From Cryptomeria japonica (taxonomy: Eukaryota; Streptophyta; Pinopsida; Cupressales; Cupressaceae), in the NCBI RefSeq assembly GCF_030272615.1, contig NC_081409.1, positions 204,783,864 through 204,847,863 of the forward strand: 64,000 nucleotides of DNA. Direction: 5' to 3'. The number at the start of each line of letters is the position of its first letter. Within the stretch, counting starts at the first letter, position 1. Positions 23,983 through 35,599 of the stretch are shown here, one piece after another. Made by a program: the position numbers and the translations under genes. The notes beneath the pieces are model-generated. The model searched no databases and was not told where the DNA came from. It saw nothing but the letters and a program-made list of their open reading frames with translations.

Positions 23983-25178
23983 TGTAGCATCCTAAAATTG
24001 TGACACTTGCAATTTCGACTGCATTTGGGTCTTCACGATGGCGATGCAACACGGAACCTGAATGGAGACCCCGAAACTTGTTCATGACACCAAAAACTGC
24101 ATTTTTCAGCACCCTGGCTTGATCCTCCTTGCACCCTGCTGTCCCTGGAGGTGGGACCATGGCACCCAGCGCCCTGGTCCCTGGCCCTATTTTGGGCCCG
24201 GTCTCTTTTGGGCATCGGGTCTTTAAGTTTGCAAATTGGAAAATAATGTTTCCTGGTCGGCCTAAGGTCGGGAAAATCAGTCTATCAGCCCTAATTGACA
24301 AGTATATAAACTACATTTCCTCTCTCAAAAAGGGAGGAGGACATAGAGGGAATAAAGGCGGAAACGATATTCAAATATTCAAGCATTCAAGCATTCAAGC
24401 ATTCCTTCAAGCAATTGATCATTCTAAGTCTCCATTCAAGGCTAAGTGTTGCATTCAAGACAAGGATTCAACCATTGAAGAGGAGATCACTTACAACACA
24501 TTACATACTACATACATTACACCTTCACATGTAAGAATACAAACATTCTTACAACAAGGTATCAATACTTGTTTACATTACAAACATTTACATTTACAAC
24601 ATTCTCATTTCTTGGTTAATTCCAAAACCGGGGTTTGACCTAAAGGCAAACCCCTCATCCCTAACCCCCCAATCGTCCTCTCTTTTCTGTGTGTAGGTTG
24701 CAGGTACACGGCTGTAATTGAAGATCTGGAACCCTTGTGCAGAGACGAACAAATCCACCTTCGTTTCGCGGATTTTTCGGAGGACCGTGTGCACGCCGGG
24801 CGCCATTGTCCTGTCAACTTTCGCTCAAATTTGCAGAACAGCACCGTCTCGACATTTTACTACTAATTCCAGGTCCGCAGCTTCATCCTACATTCCTATC
24901 TCTGTTTATAAGCGAATCTTTCTCACTTTTCATGCATTCCTAGCTTAATCTTTCTATCTACATTCTTTACAAAAGAGGGTATCCTTGATGTCTTAACCCT
25001 TGAAACTCATTTAGAATCCAATCTTGCATTGCGTGGGATTGGATCTTGTGGGTTTCAACCCCTCTTTTGAATGTAAAGTCTCCCCTAAGTGAAAACCATC
25101 AACCCTAGTGACTCTCCCTTCTCTCTCCTCGGAGTTGGGGAGGGGAGAACAACCAGGGTTCGATTTTTTCGCTTTACA
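23983..25178 (+). repeat. 5' LTR of element B
   Basis: Starts TGTAGCATCCTAAAATTG and ends TTCGCTTTACA, 1,196 bp. A GC-rich inverted repeat (GGGACCA...TGGTCCC) lies near 24152-24182, about 120-150 bp upstream of the TATATAAA box at 24303. AAGCATTC repeats occur at 24377-24410. Confidence 0.93.
24303..24310 (+). promoter_or_regulatory. TATA box of element B 5' LTR
   Basis: TATATAAA in the context GACAAGTATATAAACTAC. It is conserved at 32885-32892 in the 3' LTR and at 45010-45017 (minus) in the solo LTR. Confidence 0.7.
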
Positions 25179-25181
25179 TTT

Positions 25182-25199
25182 TGGTGAACCCGACGTGAA
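25182..25199 (+). promoter_or_regulatory. Candidate primer-binding site of element B
   Basis: TGGTGAACCCGACGTGAA starts three bases after the 5' LTR. The TGG start and position fit a tRNA primer site; the tRNA was not identified. Confidence 0.6.
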
Positions 25200-26364
25200 C
25201 ATCCTCATTCTGATTATTCATGGTTAGATCTGAAAATTTTGCTTCCCTAATTACATTTCCATGTTTGATCTTTTGCAAACTTTAGAGGCTAATTGCATAA
25301 AAAACCCTAAAATTTTCTTTTTAAGTAATTAAACGTGTGAAATGTTTAATTGTTAATGCTTGTTTCAGATCTACCCTTCTATTGCAAATTGTCAATTCAT
25401 ATTTGTGATTTAATTCTGAAAATTAAGTGGTTAAATGTCAAAACCCTAATTTTTAAAACCTTCTTGATTCAACCTTTGTCTGATAATTTCACTAATCAAA
25501 ACACTTCCAAATCGGCTGTAACTTTGGATTCCACAACAAAATCACAATATCTTTCATCTCTGAAAATTTGGAAAAAAGTTGCGAGGACCGTGTGCACCCC
25601 GAGCGCCATCGTCCCCAACATTTTTTCCGAAATTTCGGGAGCTAGATCTTACTGTATTTTTCTGCTAAAATCCAAAATTTTGGCTGATTTTATCAAATTT
25701 AACACTTTCAAAATTAAAGTCAAAGTTGGTCTAGCGATTGCTTGGATTAAGGCTTCTAATCATTCAAAAATTGTTGAAATTAAAATTCATATCAAAATTG
25801 TGTTTCTTACAGTCCTAAATCTGAAAAGTGTGTTGGCATTCATTCGAAATTTCAGTACTTTATTCAAATTTTTGCAGTTTGTGACTTTTGAAATTAAGTG
25901 TTTAATTGCAACAACCTTGATTTCCACTTTCAAATTCGAATTTTGCACGAAATCGAGTCAACTTTTAAATTTCAAAGCCTGCATTGCTTTCAGTATTTCC
26001 TCTAAAATCATAAAATTCAAAATTTCAGTTTCCCCCTCTTTTTCAAAATTCAAATTTTACATTTTTCAACAATCTTCGTAGGGTTCAATTTTGAGATTGC
26101 AACTTTAATTTGGCCTATCTACAGATTGTAAAATCACTCAATTTTTTCAGATTAGCTTTAAAATCATCATAACTTTCATCCCTGAAAATTTCGAAAAAAG
26201 TTGCGAGGAGCGTGTGCACTCCGTTCGCCACGGTCTCGGACATTTTTTTCAAAATTTTGGGAGATTGTCCTGATTGCATTTAACAGCTTAAATCTAGGAG
26301 ATTGGCTGATTTTATTAAAATTTGCTACCTCTAAAATTCAAAATCTTCTCTCTCTCTTTAGTGC
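25200..26364 (+). other. Long AT-rich leader of element B with repeated GC motif
   Basis: Between PBS and gag. Two copies (25581-25616 and 26202-26239) of a motif also found in the LTR (24778-24812), with core GAGGACCGTGTGCAC followed by GCGCCATCGTCC. Each leader copy follows CTGAAAATTT-GAAAAAAGTTGC and precedes an A/T-rich stretch. The 243-codon frame at 25350-26081 is Lys/Ile/Phe-rich with no domain and is regarded as leader, not a gene. Confidence 0.6.
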
Positions 26365-28865
26365 ATGAGTTTTACAACAATAAGCCCTACTTACACTATT
26401 CCCGTTAGACGAAGCCTTAGAATTAAGTCTTTCCAAGGTTTAATTATCGAGGAGATGGAACCTAATTTGAATGGCCTTTTTAACGAGGACATGGGTAATT
26501 CCTCTAATCCTCTTAATGATGAAGAAGCTCTCCATGAGGTTTCTATAGAACAACTTTCGAAATTGGATAACCAATTTGATGATTTTCGACAATGGATGTC
26601 TCAAGAATACCCCGATAGCGAAGCTCTTTCATTAATTGAGGGTCTAAAACGTATGGTTCAAAGTGATAAGAATGGAATTGATATTTTGCGTGGTATTGCA
26701 CACATTGTGGATTCGAATGTGATGCCTATGAAGAGTTGTGTCGAAACCTTAGGTTATACACAACCTCCTACTCAAGTTAATCATTCTATTCCTTTGACGA
26801 CTCCTATTGCTAGTATACCTACTTTTACATCAAACATAATGACTACTTCAATACAAGACATTCCTCCTATGATCACCAGTCATGGGGGCAATCCTTCTTC
26901 TTCAATCAACCCTCTTCCTTCATTCAATCCAACTTCTTCATTCATTCCTTCAATAAGTGTTCCTACTATATCACCACAAATGAACATGACGCAAGGGGGC
27001 AATTCATTTAACCCTTCCATTCCTCCTGGTAGTGTTCCTCCTTTCCAATCATCTCCTATGACTAATTATCATAGTGTCCCACCACCTTACTCTCTACCTT
27101 CTTTCAATAACATAACACCTCCATCACAATCTAACACGTCTAATATGAACTCTTCGACTGAAGTGACCATTAACAATCTTGCACAAGCTGTCTCTTCTTT
27201 ACAGCAACAAATTGCCTCTATGAATCAATCTAAGTTTAGTGTGCCCACATTTGATGTTGCGAGCCCACTTTCTCTTGACATTGTTCGAGCTATCCCCCTA
27301 AACATGTTGAAATCCTGCATTTGGAGCTTTATAATGGTAAGGGTGATCCTCTAACACATGTTAAGACTTTTCAAACAATATGTACTGATTTTGCTTATGA
27401 CCAAAGGTTGCTTGCAAAACTGTTTACTAGAACATTAAGAGACAAAGCCCTACAATGGTATTGCTCATTGCCTTCCTATTCTATTTCTTCTTTCGAACAA
27501 CTTGCAAATGCTTTCATTCAACAATTTCAAAACAATATAAGTCCTAAAGTTACTTTGATTGATTTAATGCATTGTAAACAAGGTGTTAAAGAAAAAGTGA
27601 CTGATTTCATTGGTAGATATAAGCATTTGTATGCTCAAATTTCTTTTCCAGTGCCTGACAATGATATTCAAAGAATCTTTATTTCTAATTTACAAAAATA
27701 TATTAGAGAAAAACTCCTGTTTTCTGAGTTTACTTCTTTCCAACAGTTGTGCGCAACTCTTCACAATTATCAACTGACTGTAAGTCAAATGGAACAAGCA
27801 AATCCTATGGCTCCGAGTGATAAGGGTGATAGTAGTCAACAACCATTTGGGAAGTTTAAACCGAATAGAGAGTCCATTAAATTCAATGAAAACATCATCA
27901 ACAACAATGTGAATGCGGCATCAGGTGTGCCTCCTATTTCTAAGTTTTTCAAGAAAGAAAGAAAGTTCACTCCTTTGAATGAATCATTGCATAGTATTAT
28001 GAATAAGTTATTGGAACAAAATGTGCTTACTCTTCCTCCTATAAGGCAAATAGACCCTGCAAAGATTAATTCACCCTATTTTGATAACAAATCTTTTTGT
28101 CAATTTCATCGTCATCTTGGGCATGATACTGAAAAATGTTTTGCTTTAAAGGGTAGAATTCAAGATTTGATTGATAATAATACTATCTATGTTTCTGGTG
28201 TGAATGATAAAGGCAACACATCTGTAGCTCCTCCTAACCAAAATCTTCAGATTTTTACTGATCCATTGCCTTCTCATACCTCTAATGCGATTGATACTAC
28301 CGATTCCTCTGTCTCACCTGATGATCTTGTGTCCATGACTCCGAATGTGATTAACTTTGTAGAGCAGCAGAAAATCCCTGAAGAACCTTCCATCACATTT
28401 GATTCCAGTGAAACTATCAGGGCACCTGATGGTCCTTTATATATAGTTGCAAAAGTCAAGAATACACCTTGCCGTGGAGTGCTTATTGATCCTTCTTGCA
28501 TGGTTAATGTCATTACTGAAGAATTTCTTTTTACTTTGCAATTGAATCAAGTAATCTATGATGAAACAAATGTGGTTGTGAAATTATTTGATGCATTTTC
28601 TTCTCCTGCAATTGGTTCTATTACATTACCTTTTGAGGTCCATAACAAACCCCTTGATGTGGACTTTGCTATTATTCCATCATCTGAACAATTTCCTGTG
28701 AAGCTAGGCTATCCTTGGCTATCTTCCATGAAATCTATTGCTTCTCCTATTCATAAGTGCTTGAAATTTCCCCATAATGGTGAAGTTGTTACTGATGCTC
28801 TGCAAAAAGGATTAGAAAATCTGTTTGATGGCAACACACACAAGAGCACAAGAAACAAACGTTAG
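26365..28865 (+). pseudogene. Element B gag and protease-like coding region, frameshifted
   Basis: Frame 1 (26365-27300) starts MSFTTISPTY: an acidic N-terminus, then a Pro/Ser/Thr-rich linker. Frame 2 (about 27300-28865) holds a retrotrans_gag-type domain (LRDKALQWYCSLP, FIQQFQNN), a CCHC-like finger CQFHRHLGHDTEKC and a retropepsin-like region (LIDPSCMVNVI, LGYPWLSSM). The frame change lies in the CCCCC run near 27295, consistent with a one-base indel. The protease active site reads D-P-S rather than D-T/S-G, so it is probably inactive. The finger and its spacing resemble the Tat-like gag of element C. The 3' end is cut by the solo LTR at 28866. Confidence 0.85.
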
Positions 28866-29619
28866 TGTTAGCAACAAAAGATTATCCTAAACAGGCATAT
28901 CAAGAGAGATATTAAGCATGAAATAGAAAGCATATAAACATAGAATAAAATAGCTAATCAAGATGCTCATAGTTGCTCCTCCCTTGTTCCTCTCCTCTCC
29001 AAGTCCCAAATGAGTGTAGCTCTCAGCAGCTTTTTGCACTATGGATGCTTATGGAGGATTGAGATTTAATATTAAGCTTCAAATATGAAATGAAAAGCTA
29101 AATACTATGCTATTGATGCTAAAATGATTGATTTTACCAAAAAGACAAGATTTTAGTTATGCTATGCTAAATGCTCTCTAAAAATGTCTATAGCCTAAAT
29201 GCATACAAGTTTTCAGGATCTGGATTATGAAGGAATGGGCTCTATTTATAGGAAAAATGGAGCAATGGATGGCCAGGATTGAAAGGTTTAATCAAGGGTC
29301 AAGCTTGAAAGTTGGGGATCCATGTGCACAATTTGCACCAATGAAATGGTGACAAGTGTCAACATAAGATTGGGTTGAGAGAAGAGGTTGGAGGCATTAA
29401 ATGCCTGAGGAGACCTCATGGTTATCTAGAAGGTAAGGGTCAAGCCTAAATTAGGATTACCCACTGGATTAGGAGTTAATGCAAGGATAAACCTTTGTGC
29501 AAATGATTAAGAGATAATCATGGTCAAAGCATTAAAGGCTTGATGAGACCCTTGGGTTGGGTAGAGGTTGAGTCAAAACAAATGTTTTAACCATGTGGGA
29601 GGGTTTGAGGTAACCATTA

Positions 29620-29805
29620 ATGGTTATTGGAGACTTTGGGGATTAAGTGGTTGAAGGTTGAAAGCCTTCAATGGTTATCAAAGACTTTGAGCCATTTAGT
29701 GGTTGAAGGTTGGAAGCTTTCAAAGGTTATCCAAGACTTTGAGACATTTAGTGGTTGAAGGTTGAAAGCCTTTAATGGTTATCAAAGACTTTTAGGCTTT
29801 GAGAA
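29620..29805. repeat. Three-copy minisatellite in inverted family-C LTR
   Basis: Three units of about 57 bp with TTTAGTGGTTGAAGGTTG and GGTTATCAAAGACTTT. Each carries an inverted repeat able to pair (TTGAAGG/CCTTCAA). Confidence 0.75.
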
Positions 29806-30256
29806 GTGACTCCATTTTGCTTAGGAATGTGACAATAATTAGGGGATGGATTAAGTTAATTAGGAAGGGGTTAGAAGAATCTAGAAGGGGATTAGATTTT
29901 GCAAGTGGATTTGGTGGGTGAGGGAAAATAGGATTTTATTAAAATAAAAATTCATTTATTTCAATAAATGTGTGCAAGTTGTATTTGGATAAATATTCAA
30001 ATAAATATTAATTTATTTAAATGAGAAAAAGGAAGATAAAGCATTAAAATGCTTGAAGACTTTGAGGGGAACCATTAAAGGCTTGAAGACTTTAAGGAAA
30101 ACCATTAAAGTCTTAAGAAGACTATAGAAGGAAGCCATCAAGTTTGAAGACTTTAAAGCCATCAAGTTTGAATACTTTAAGGGAAACCATTAAAGGTTTC
30201 AAGTGGGTGAGGATAAATAGGATTTTAAATAAATAATTTATTTAAAATAGTTGTGC

Positions 30257-30512
30257 AACTTGCTTTTGTAGGAAAATACAAGTGGGTGGAGGATAAAGGT
30301 GATTTAAATAAATTATTTATTTAAAATAATTGTGCAACTTGCTTTTGTAGGAAAATACAAGTGGGTGGAGGATAAAGGTGATTTAAATAAATGATTTTTT
30401 TATTTAAATGTGAGAGGTGGGATTTTGGGGGATTTAAATAAATATTAATTTATTTAAATGTGAGAGGTGGGATTTTGGGGGATTTAAATAAATATTAATT
30501 TATTTAAATGTG
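30257..30512. repeat. Tandem duplications in inverted family-C LTR
   Basis: A roughly 75-bp unit with GTGCAACTTGCTTTTGTAGG occurs twice (about 30252-30375). A roughly 54-bp unit with GAGAGGTGGGATTTTGGGGG occurs twice (about 30410-30512). ATTTAAATAAAT runs separate them. Confidence 0.8.
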
Positions 30513-30737
30513 AGAGAAGATTTAATTAAACAAATATGATTTATTTATTTAATTAATGGTATGAATTTGGTTAAGTGAATTAAATCAAATAAATTGAATA
30601 ATTCATTTAATTAATAGGAGAAGAGGGTTAAGATAAATTAATTAAATATTAATTTAATTAATTATTAATTGATGGTTAAATAATCAAATAAATACTAAGT
30701 ATTCATTTAATTAAGTGGACAGATTTATGTGACTACA

Positions 30738-31757
30738 GTTACTGTCAATCATAGTCTCTTTAAACCGACTGAAAGAACTTCTAGCATTCCTATTGATTAC
30801 TTTTGGCCTAAACAGTTCCAATCTCTTCCTCCGCGAAGTGATCATCTTTTCAAATCTTATCAAAAGTGGAAAAAAGATATGATCCTATCTCTAAGTGAAC
30901 CTAGAACACCCAAACTTGACATTCCTATCATTCTTGAGAAGGAAGTTCTTCCTTTGAAAGATAAAACTAATGTCTTTCCTCAAGAAGATTCCCAACCCAT
31001 CCCTATGGATGTGACTATGTCTATATCTAATAAACTTCCTAAAAGTAGACCTATCCCTCCTCGTCATGATGGACTTGGTCTCCTTCCTAAACCAAATTTT
31101 CCTCCTTTATATGGAGCAGTTCCTCCTCCTTCCTCTTATGGAGAGAAGAGACCTTCCTCTTCTCCTATTGTTAAACCTAAGAGACCACAACCTAAACACC
31201 CAAGTGATAAGGATGAGAACATTCCTCCTCCTCAATCTTCTCAACTTCCTACTAAGACTAGATGAAATCATTCTGCATGTGAACGCCGACGAAAGCGTCG
31301 TCTTAGAGCTCAGGCAGCTGCTTCTCAAACTTTGCAATCCCCAAAAACACCTTCAGCCAGTATTATTCCATTTTCTCCTCAGCCGAGAATCGAGCCGAAA
31401 TCTCCTAAACATAAGATGCATGATGGTCTTGATCCTGTGCGAGTTAAAGATCCTATTTTTATAAATCTTGATGATGATATAGATGAAAATGTTATTCATG
31501 ATGAAAATGTTACTTCTATTCATTCTGATAGTGAATATGAATACGTTGATGTTGATAACCATTTATCTAATGAATTTTCTAAAGCACTTATCCTAGCTCC
31601 TAGACAAGAACAATGTGGCTCGGAACATGAACATAGCCCTTGTTTGGATCTTGTGATAGCTCCATCTGTTGTGTTGGATGTTCCTCCTCTAGCGTGTTTC
31701 CTACCTTCCCGAAATATTGATCAGCAAGATCGGGGGGTAGATGACGTGCTAGACTAG
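30738..31757 (+). pseudogene. Element B proline-rich ORF of unknown function
   Basis: Open frame from the right edge of the solo LTR to a stop at 31757, with one internal TGA (about 31263) that fits a Trp codon changed by G-to-A. It was probably continuous with the end of the protease region in the +1 frame before the LTR inserted. Its first half is Pro/Ser/Lys-rich (PIPPRHDGLGLLPKPNFPP); next comes a basic ERRRKRRLRAQAAA stretch, then an acidic Asp/Glu/Asn-rich tail. No reverse transcriptase or integrase motif is present. It stands where pol starts in an autonomous relative, so it may be a replacement or a captured sequence. Function unknown. Confidence 0.6.
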
Positions 31758-32488
31758 TTTCATTAGCATAGCAGATTCTCTCCTCCTCTCTTTTGTTACT
31801 TCTTCTATGTGTTATTCTCATTCTTCTATTTGTTGTCCTTAGTGTTGCCTACTTGAGGATGATGCAAAGCATTGAGATCTCTTTTGGTCTCTCTCATGTT
31901 GACTCAAAAGACACATGTGTTCCCTTCTTCTAGGTGACCTTCCTTGATTGGGGAATGAAGAACAATTATGCATACATACATATGATATACATGAATTATC
32001 ATACAGCATACTGACCCCGAGGAAAGCGAAGTCACCTTGTGCTTTGTGTTTTGTGTCTATTATCCTTGGGCTTATCTCACACTTGGGGGCTAAATCCTTG
32101 TGATAACGTGCTCCTTTCCTTCTCATTTCCTATATGTATCACTACCTTAAAGCAATCACCCCCGATGAGGCGTGTGTGATCGCTTTAACGTAGGGGGGCA
32201 TACATCCCGTTCATATCTTTTCAAGATACTTAAAAATTTCTTGACAAATTTAGCTTTGCCTTGAAAATTTTGGATATCTTTCTTGCATGACTCATAGTGA
32301 GGGAACCTTACTACTGACAGTCATGGTTCTCCCTCGTGATCTTCCCTTTTACTTTGTCAATCGAAGTCGTAAGATCCTTAGTCCACTGGGGGCTTGGTGT
32401 ATCTTGCCTCCTTGACGTGGTGAAAGCTTTTCAATGTTGTTTCCTTGTACTTTACCGGAAGTATTGGCGTACGCTTATACTCCCGCTA
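31758..32488 (+). other. 3' untranslated region of element B
   Basis: Non-coding stretch between the last ORF and the polypurine tract. A CACTTGGGGGCTAAATCC string near 32081 resembles the later PPT region. No gene is seen. Confidence 0.5.
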
Positions 32489-32503
32489 AAGTGGGGGCTA
32501 AAT
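32489..32503 (+). promoter_or_regulatory. Polypurine tract of element B
   Basis: AAAGTGGGGGCTAAA lies directly before the 3' LTR; purine-rich except for the CT pair. Confidence 0.7.
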
Positions 32504-33752
32504 GTAGCGTCCTAAAATTGCGACACTTGCAATTTTGACTGCATTTGGGTCTTCACGATGGCGATGCAACACGGAACCTGAATGGAGACCCCGAAACTTG
32601 TTCATGACACCAAAAACTGCATTTTTCAGCACCCTGGCCTGATCCTCCTTGCACCCTGCTGTCCTTGGAGGTGGGACCATGGCGCCCAATGCCCTGGTCC
32701 TTCAGGATGAGGGTGCCCAGCGCCCTGGTCCCCCAGGACCATGGCACCCGGCGCCCTGGTCCCTGGCCCTATTTTGGGCCCGGTCTCTTTTGGGCATCGA
32801 GTCTTTAAGTTTGCAAATTGGAAAATAATGTTTCCTGGTCGGCCTAAGGTAGGGAAAATCAGTCTATCAGCCCTAATTGACAAGTATATAAACTACATTT
32901 CCTCTCTCAAAAAGGGAGGAGGACATAGAGGGAAAAAAGGTGGAAACGATATTCAAACATTCAAGCATTCAAGCATTCCTTCAAGCAATTGATCATTCTA
33001 AGTCTCCATTCAAGGCTAAGTGTTGTATTCAAGACAAGGATTCAACCATTGAAGAGGAGATCACTTACAACACATTACATACTACATACATTACACCTTC
33101 GCATGTAAGAATACAAACATTCTTACAACAAGGTATCAGTACTTGTTTACATTACAAACATTTACATTTACAACATTCTCATTTCTTGGTTAATTCCAAA
33201 ACTGGGGTTTGACCTAAAGGCAAACCCCTCATCCCTAACCCCCCAATCGTCCTCTCTTTTCTGTGTGTAGGTTGCAGGTACGCGGCTGTAATTGAATATC
33301 TGGAACCCTTGTGCAGAGACGAACAGATCCACCTTCGTTTCGCGGATTTTTCGGAGGACCGTGTGCACGCCGGGCGCCATCGTCCCGTCAACTTTCGCTC
33401 AAATTTGCAGAACAGCACCGTCTCAACATTTTACTGCTAATTCCAGGTTCGCAGCTTCATCCTACATTCCTATCTCTGTTTATAAGCGAATCTTTCTCAC
33501 TTTTCATGCATTCCTAGCTTAATCTTTCTATCTACATTCTTTACAAAAGAGGGTATCCTTGATGTCTTAACCCTTGAAACTCATTTAGAATCCAATCTTG
33601 CATTGCGTGGGATTGGATCTTGTGGGTTTCAACCCCTCTTTTGAATGTAAAGTCTTCCCTAAGTGAAAACCATCAACCCTAGTGACTCTCCCTTCTCTCT
33701 CCTCGGAGTTGGGGAGGGGAGAACGACTAGGGTTCGATTTTTCCGCTTTACA
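32504..33752 (+). repeat. 3' LTR of element B
   Basis: 1,249 bp, the same ends as the 5' LTR. It is longer mainly because the GC-rich GGGACCA/TGGTCCC segment is expanded (32660-32765) into about three tandem units, while one or two AAGCATTC copies are missing. Confidence 0.93.
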
Positions 33753-35528
33753 AAAGGCTTCAGACTTGTCTTTCAAGAATGTGACCCACATCATTCTTGA
33801 GCAGTCATCAGTGAGAATCATGAAGTACCTATCACCCTGCACACTTCTAGTTTTCATAGGACCACACAAATCAGTATGCACAAGATCAAGCAAGTTGTTG
33901 ACAGTGAAAGATTTACCTTTAAAGGTTGAGGAAGACATTTTCCCTAATTGACACTCTCTGCACAAGATATTATCCAGTTTTCTTAGCACCGACAACCCTC
34001 TAACTGCCTTGATCTTACTAGCCTTCACAATGTTATCAAAGTTTACATGGCAGAGTCGCCTACGCCATATCCAGCTATCATCAAATTTAGCCATAAGACA
34101 TGTACTTATATTTGCATTCAGCTGAAATAGGTTACCTTTAGTTTGCATACCAGTAGCCACAATTTTGCCATTCTTTCCTTTGATTCTGCACACTCCATTC
34201 TTGAATTCCAGAGTGAGACCACTGTCATTCAGCTGGGCAACACTCAGAAGGTTGTGTCTAAGACCATCAACCCAATATACATTGTCAACACTACTCTTTC
34301 CATTTAGAGAGATGGACCCTCTGCCTTTGACCATGCATGGTGCATCATTGCCAAAGCGAACCACACCACCATCATACTCCTCCAAGGATAGAAACTTGCT
34401 TCGGTCACCAGTCATATGGTGAGAACAACTACTGTCAATGATCCACTCATTGGAATTATCAAATCGGGAGACAAGAGCCTTCTTGTCTGACACATCTTCT
34501 TTGACAGCAACAAACACAATATCTTCATTTTCTTCATCCTCTGATTCTTCATCTGTGACACCTTCATCAATTTCCACAAAACAGTTTCTCTGGTTTCCTC
34601 CTTTGAATTTCCTGAACCTTTCTGGTTTGTCCTTGTTATCGCCATTAGGACAGTTTATTGCAATATGTCCTATCCGATTACAAGAAAAGTATTTCAAAGG
34701 TAGCTTATCTTTGTATTTATCGGTTCCTTTAGGAAGCTTCTTGGCAAGGAGAGTTTCAAATGCCATCAGAATCTCCTCATCATCCATTTCTCTGCTCTGT
34801 CTAGGTTCACCACTAGTGCTAGCTTCTTTTCCTTTTTTGGATGGTATAACAGAGGCTTTAAATGCTGATTTAGTCTTTTGAACACTGCCATCAAAACTAT
34901 TTAGGTCATAGGCTATCAACTTGGCTATGATGGAGTCCAAGGATACCTTAGTCTTGTCTATTGATCTCAGCTCCTGAATAGCAACAACCCTTATTGCATA
35001 GACCGACAATAGGGATCTTAGGACTTTGCTTACCACAGTGGAATCTTCTATTTTACAACCTGCACTCTTGATTCTCTAGCCCTCCCGAGTCCGGATTCAT
35101 TGACTGCGTTCACCATAGCTATCTCCAACAACTGTTTTTATTCTTATTCCATACTGCTGAATGGTCTCACCTTCAACCATCCGCATATCTTCAAACTTCC
35201 CTCTCAGGCTTTCTTCCTTAGCCCGTTTTACATGTTCATCACCACCATAGATATTTTCAAGAGCATCCCATACCTCTTTGGGATTTACCTTGTCCTGAAC
35301 ATCAATAAACTCAATGTCAGATAGACTAGTAATAAGGGCTTTCATGACTTGCCCATTTTCTTGTATCTCTCTCTTTTGGTCATTGGTGAGAGTACCGGTA
35401 GGGGCAACATAGACATTCTCAACATAGCTCCAGTGTTGAGCACCCATGCTTCTGATGAATATCTTCATCCTATCTTTCCATATAATGAAATTTTCCCTGT
35501 TAAACTTTGGACCTTCCCTCTTCATCAT
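33753..35528 (-). pseudogene. Element A gag, protease and start of integrase (5' part of gag-pol)
   Basis: One frame on the minus strand. It starts with a copia Gag of the UBN2 type (KFNRENFIIWKDRM, NPKEVWDALENIYGG). Next a CCHC knuckle that has lost its first Cys (YFSCNRIGHIAINCP), a protease with IIDSSCSHHMTGD (D-S-S instead of D-S-G), a gag-pre-integrase region (WRRRLCHVNFDNI, C-x2-C), and the integrase start with HTDLCGP (first Asp). Stops at 35097 (TGA) and 35076 (TAG). The frame then meets element B at 33752 and resumes at 23982. Removing B restores phase exactly. Inactive now; originally the particle and enzyme precursor of the element. Confidence 0.88.
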
Positions 35529-35585
35529 TTGACTAGGATCTTTACCTCAAGTGGTTAAGCTTATAACACAGAGGACCTGGAGGAC

Positions 35586-35597
35586 GCTCTGATACCA
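35586..35597 (-). promoter_or_regulatory. Primer-binding site of element A
   Basis: The minus strand reads TGGTATCAGAGC, initiator Met-tRNA type, two bases after the 5' LTR; identical to that of element D. Confidence 0.9.
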
Positions 35598-35599
35598 AT

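Larger units (their letters stand above)
28866..30737 (-). mobile_element. Inverted solo LTR related to family C, inside element B
   Basis: On the minus strand it begins TGTAGTCACATAAATC and ends GTTGCTAACA, 1,872 bp. Flanking 5-mers are GTTAG and GTTAC (one mismatch). A TATAAATA box (minus) lies at 29243-29250. Long stretches of 29260-29640 are the reverse complement of 14700-15060 in the solo C LTR. It is about 400 bp longer than the other C LTRs because of tandem duplications at 30050-30510. Confidence 0.85.
23983..33752 (+). mobile_element. Element B: gypsy-type LTR retrotransposon with gag-protease only
   Basis: LTRs at 23983-25178 and 32504-33752 and a perfect target duplication AAAGG (23978-23982 and 33753-33757) in the integrase gene of element A. 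Internal order: PBS, a long leader of about 1.1 kb, gag plus protease-like coding (26365-28865), an inverted solo LTR (28866-30737), an unrecognised ORF (to 31757), 3' leader, PPT. No reverse transcriptase, RNase H or integrase is found, so it fits the non-autonomous TR-GAG type. Confidence 0.92.

Noticed and set aside
24129-24638. 169-codon frame across the 5' LTR of element B
   Set aside because: Lies wholly in the LTR, is repeated in the other B LTRs with frameshifts, and covers the promoter region.
25350-26081. 243-codon frame in the leader of element B
   Set aside because: Lys/Ile/Phe-rich, no domain, lies between PBS and gag, and contains the repeated GC motif of the leader.
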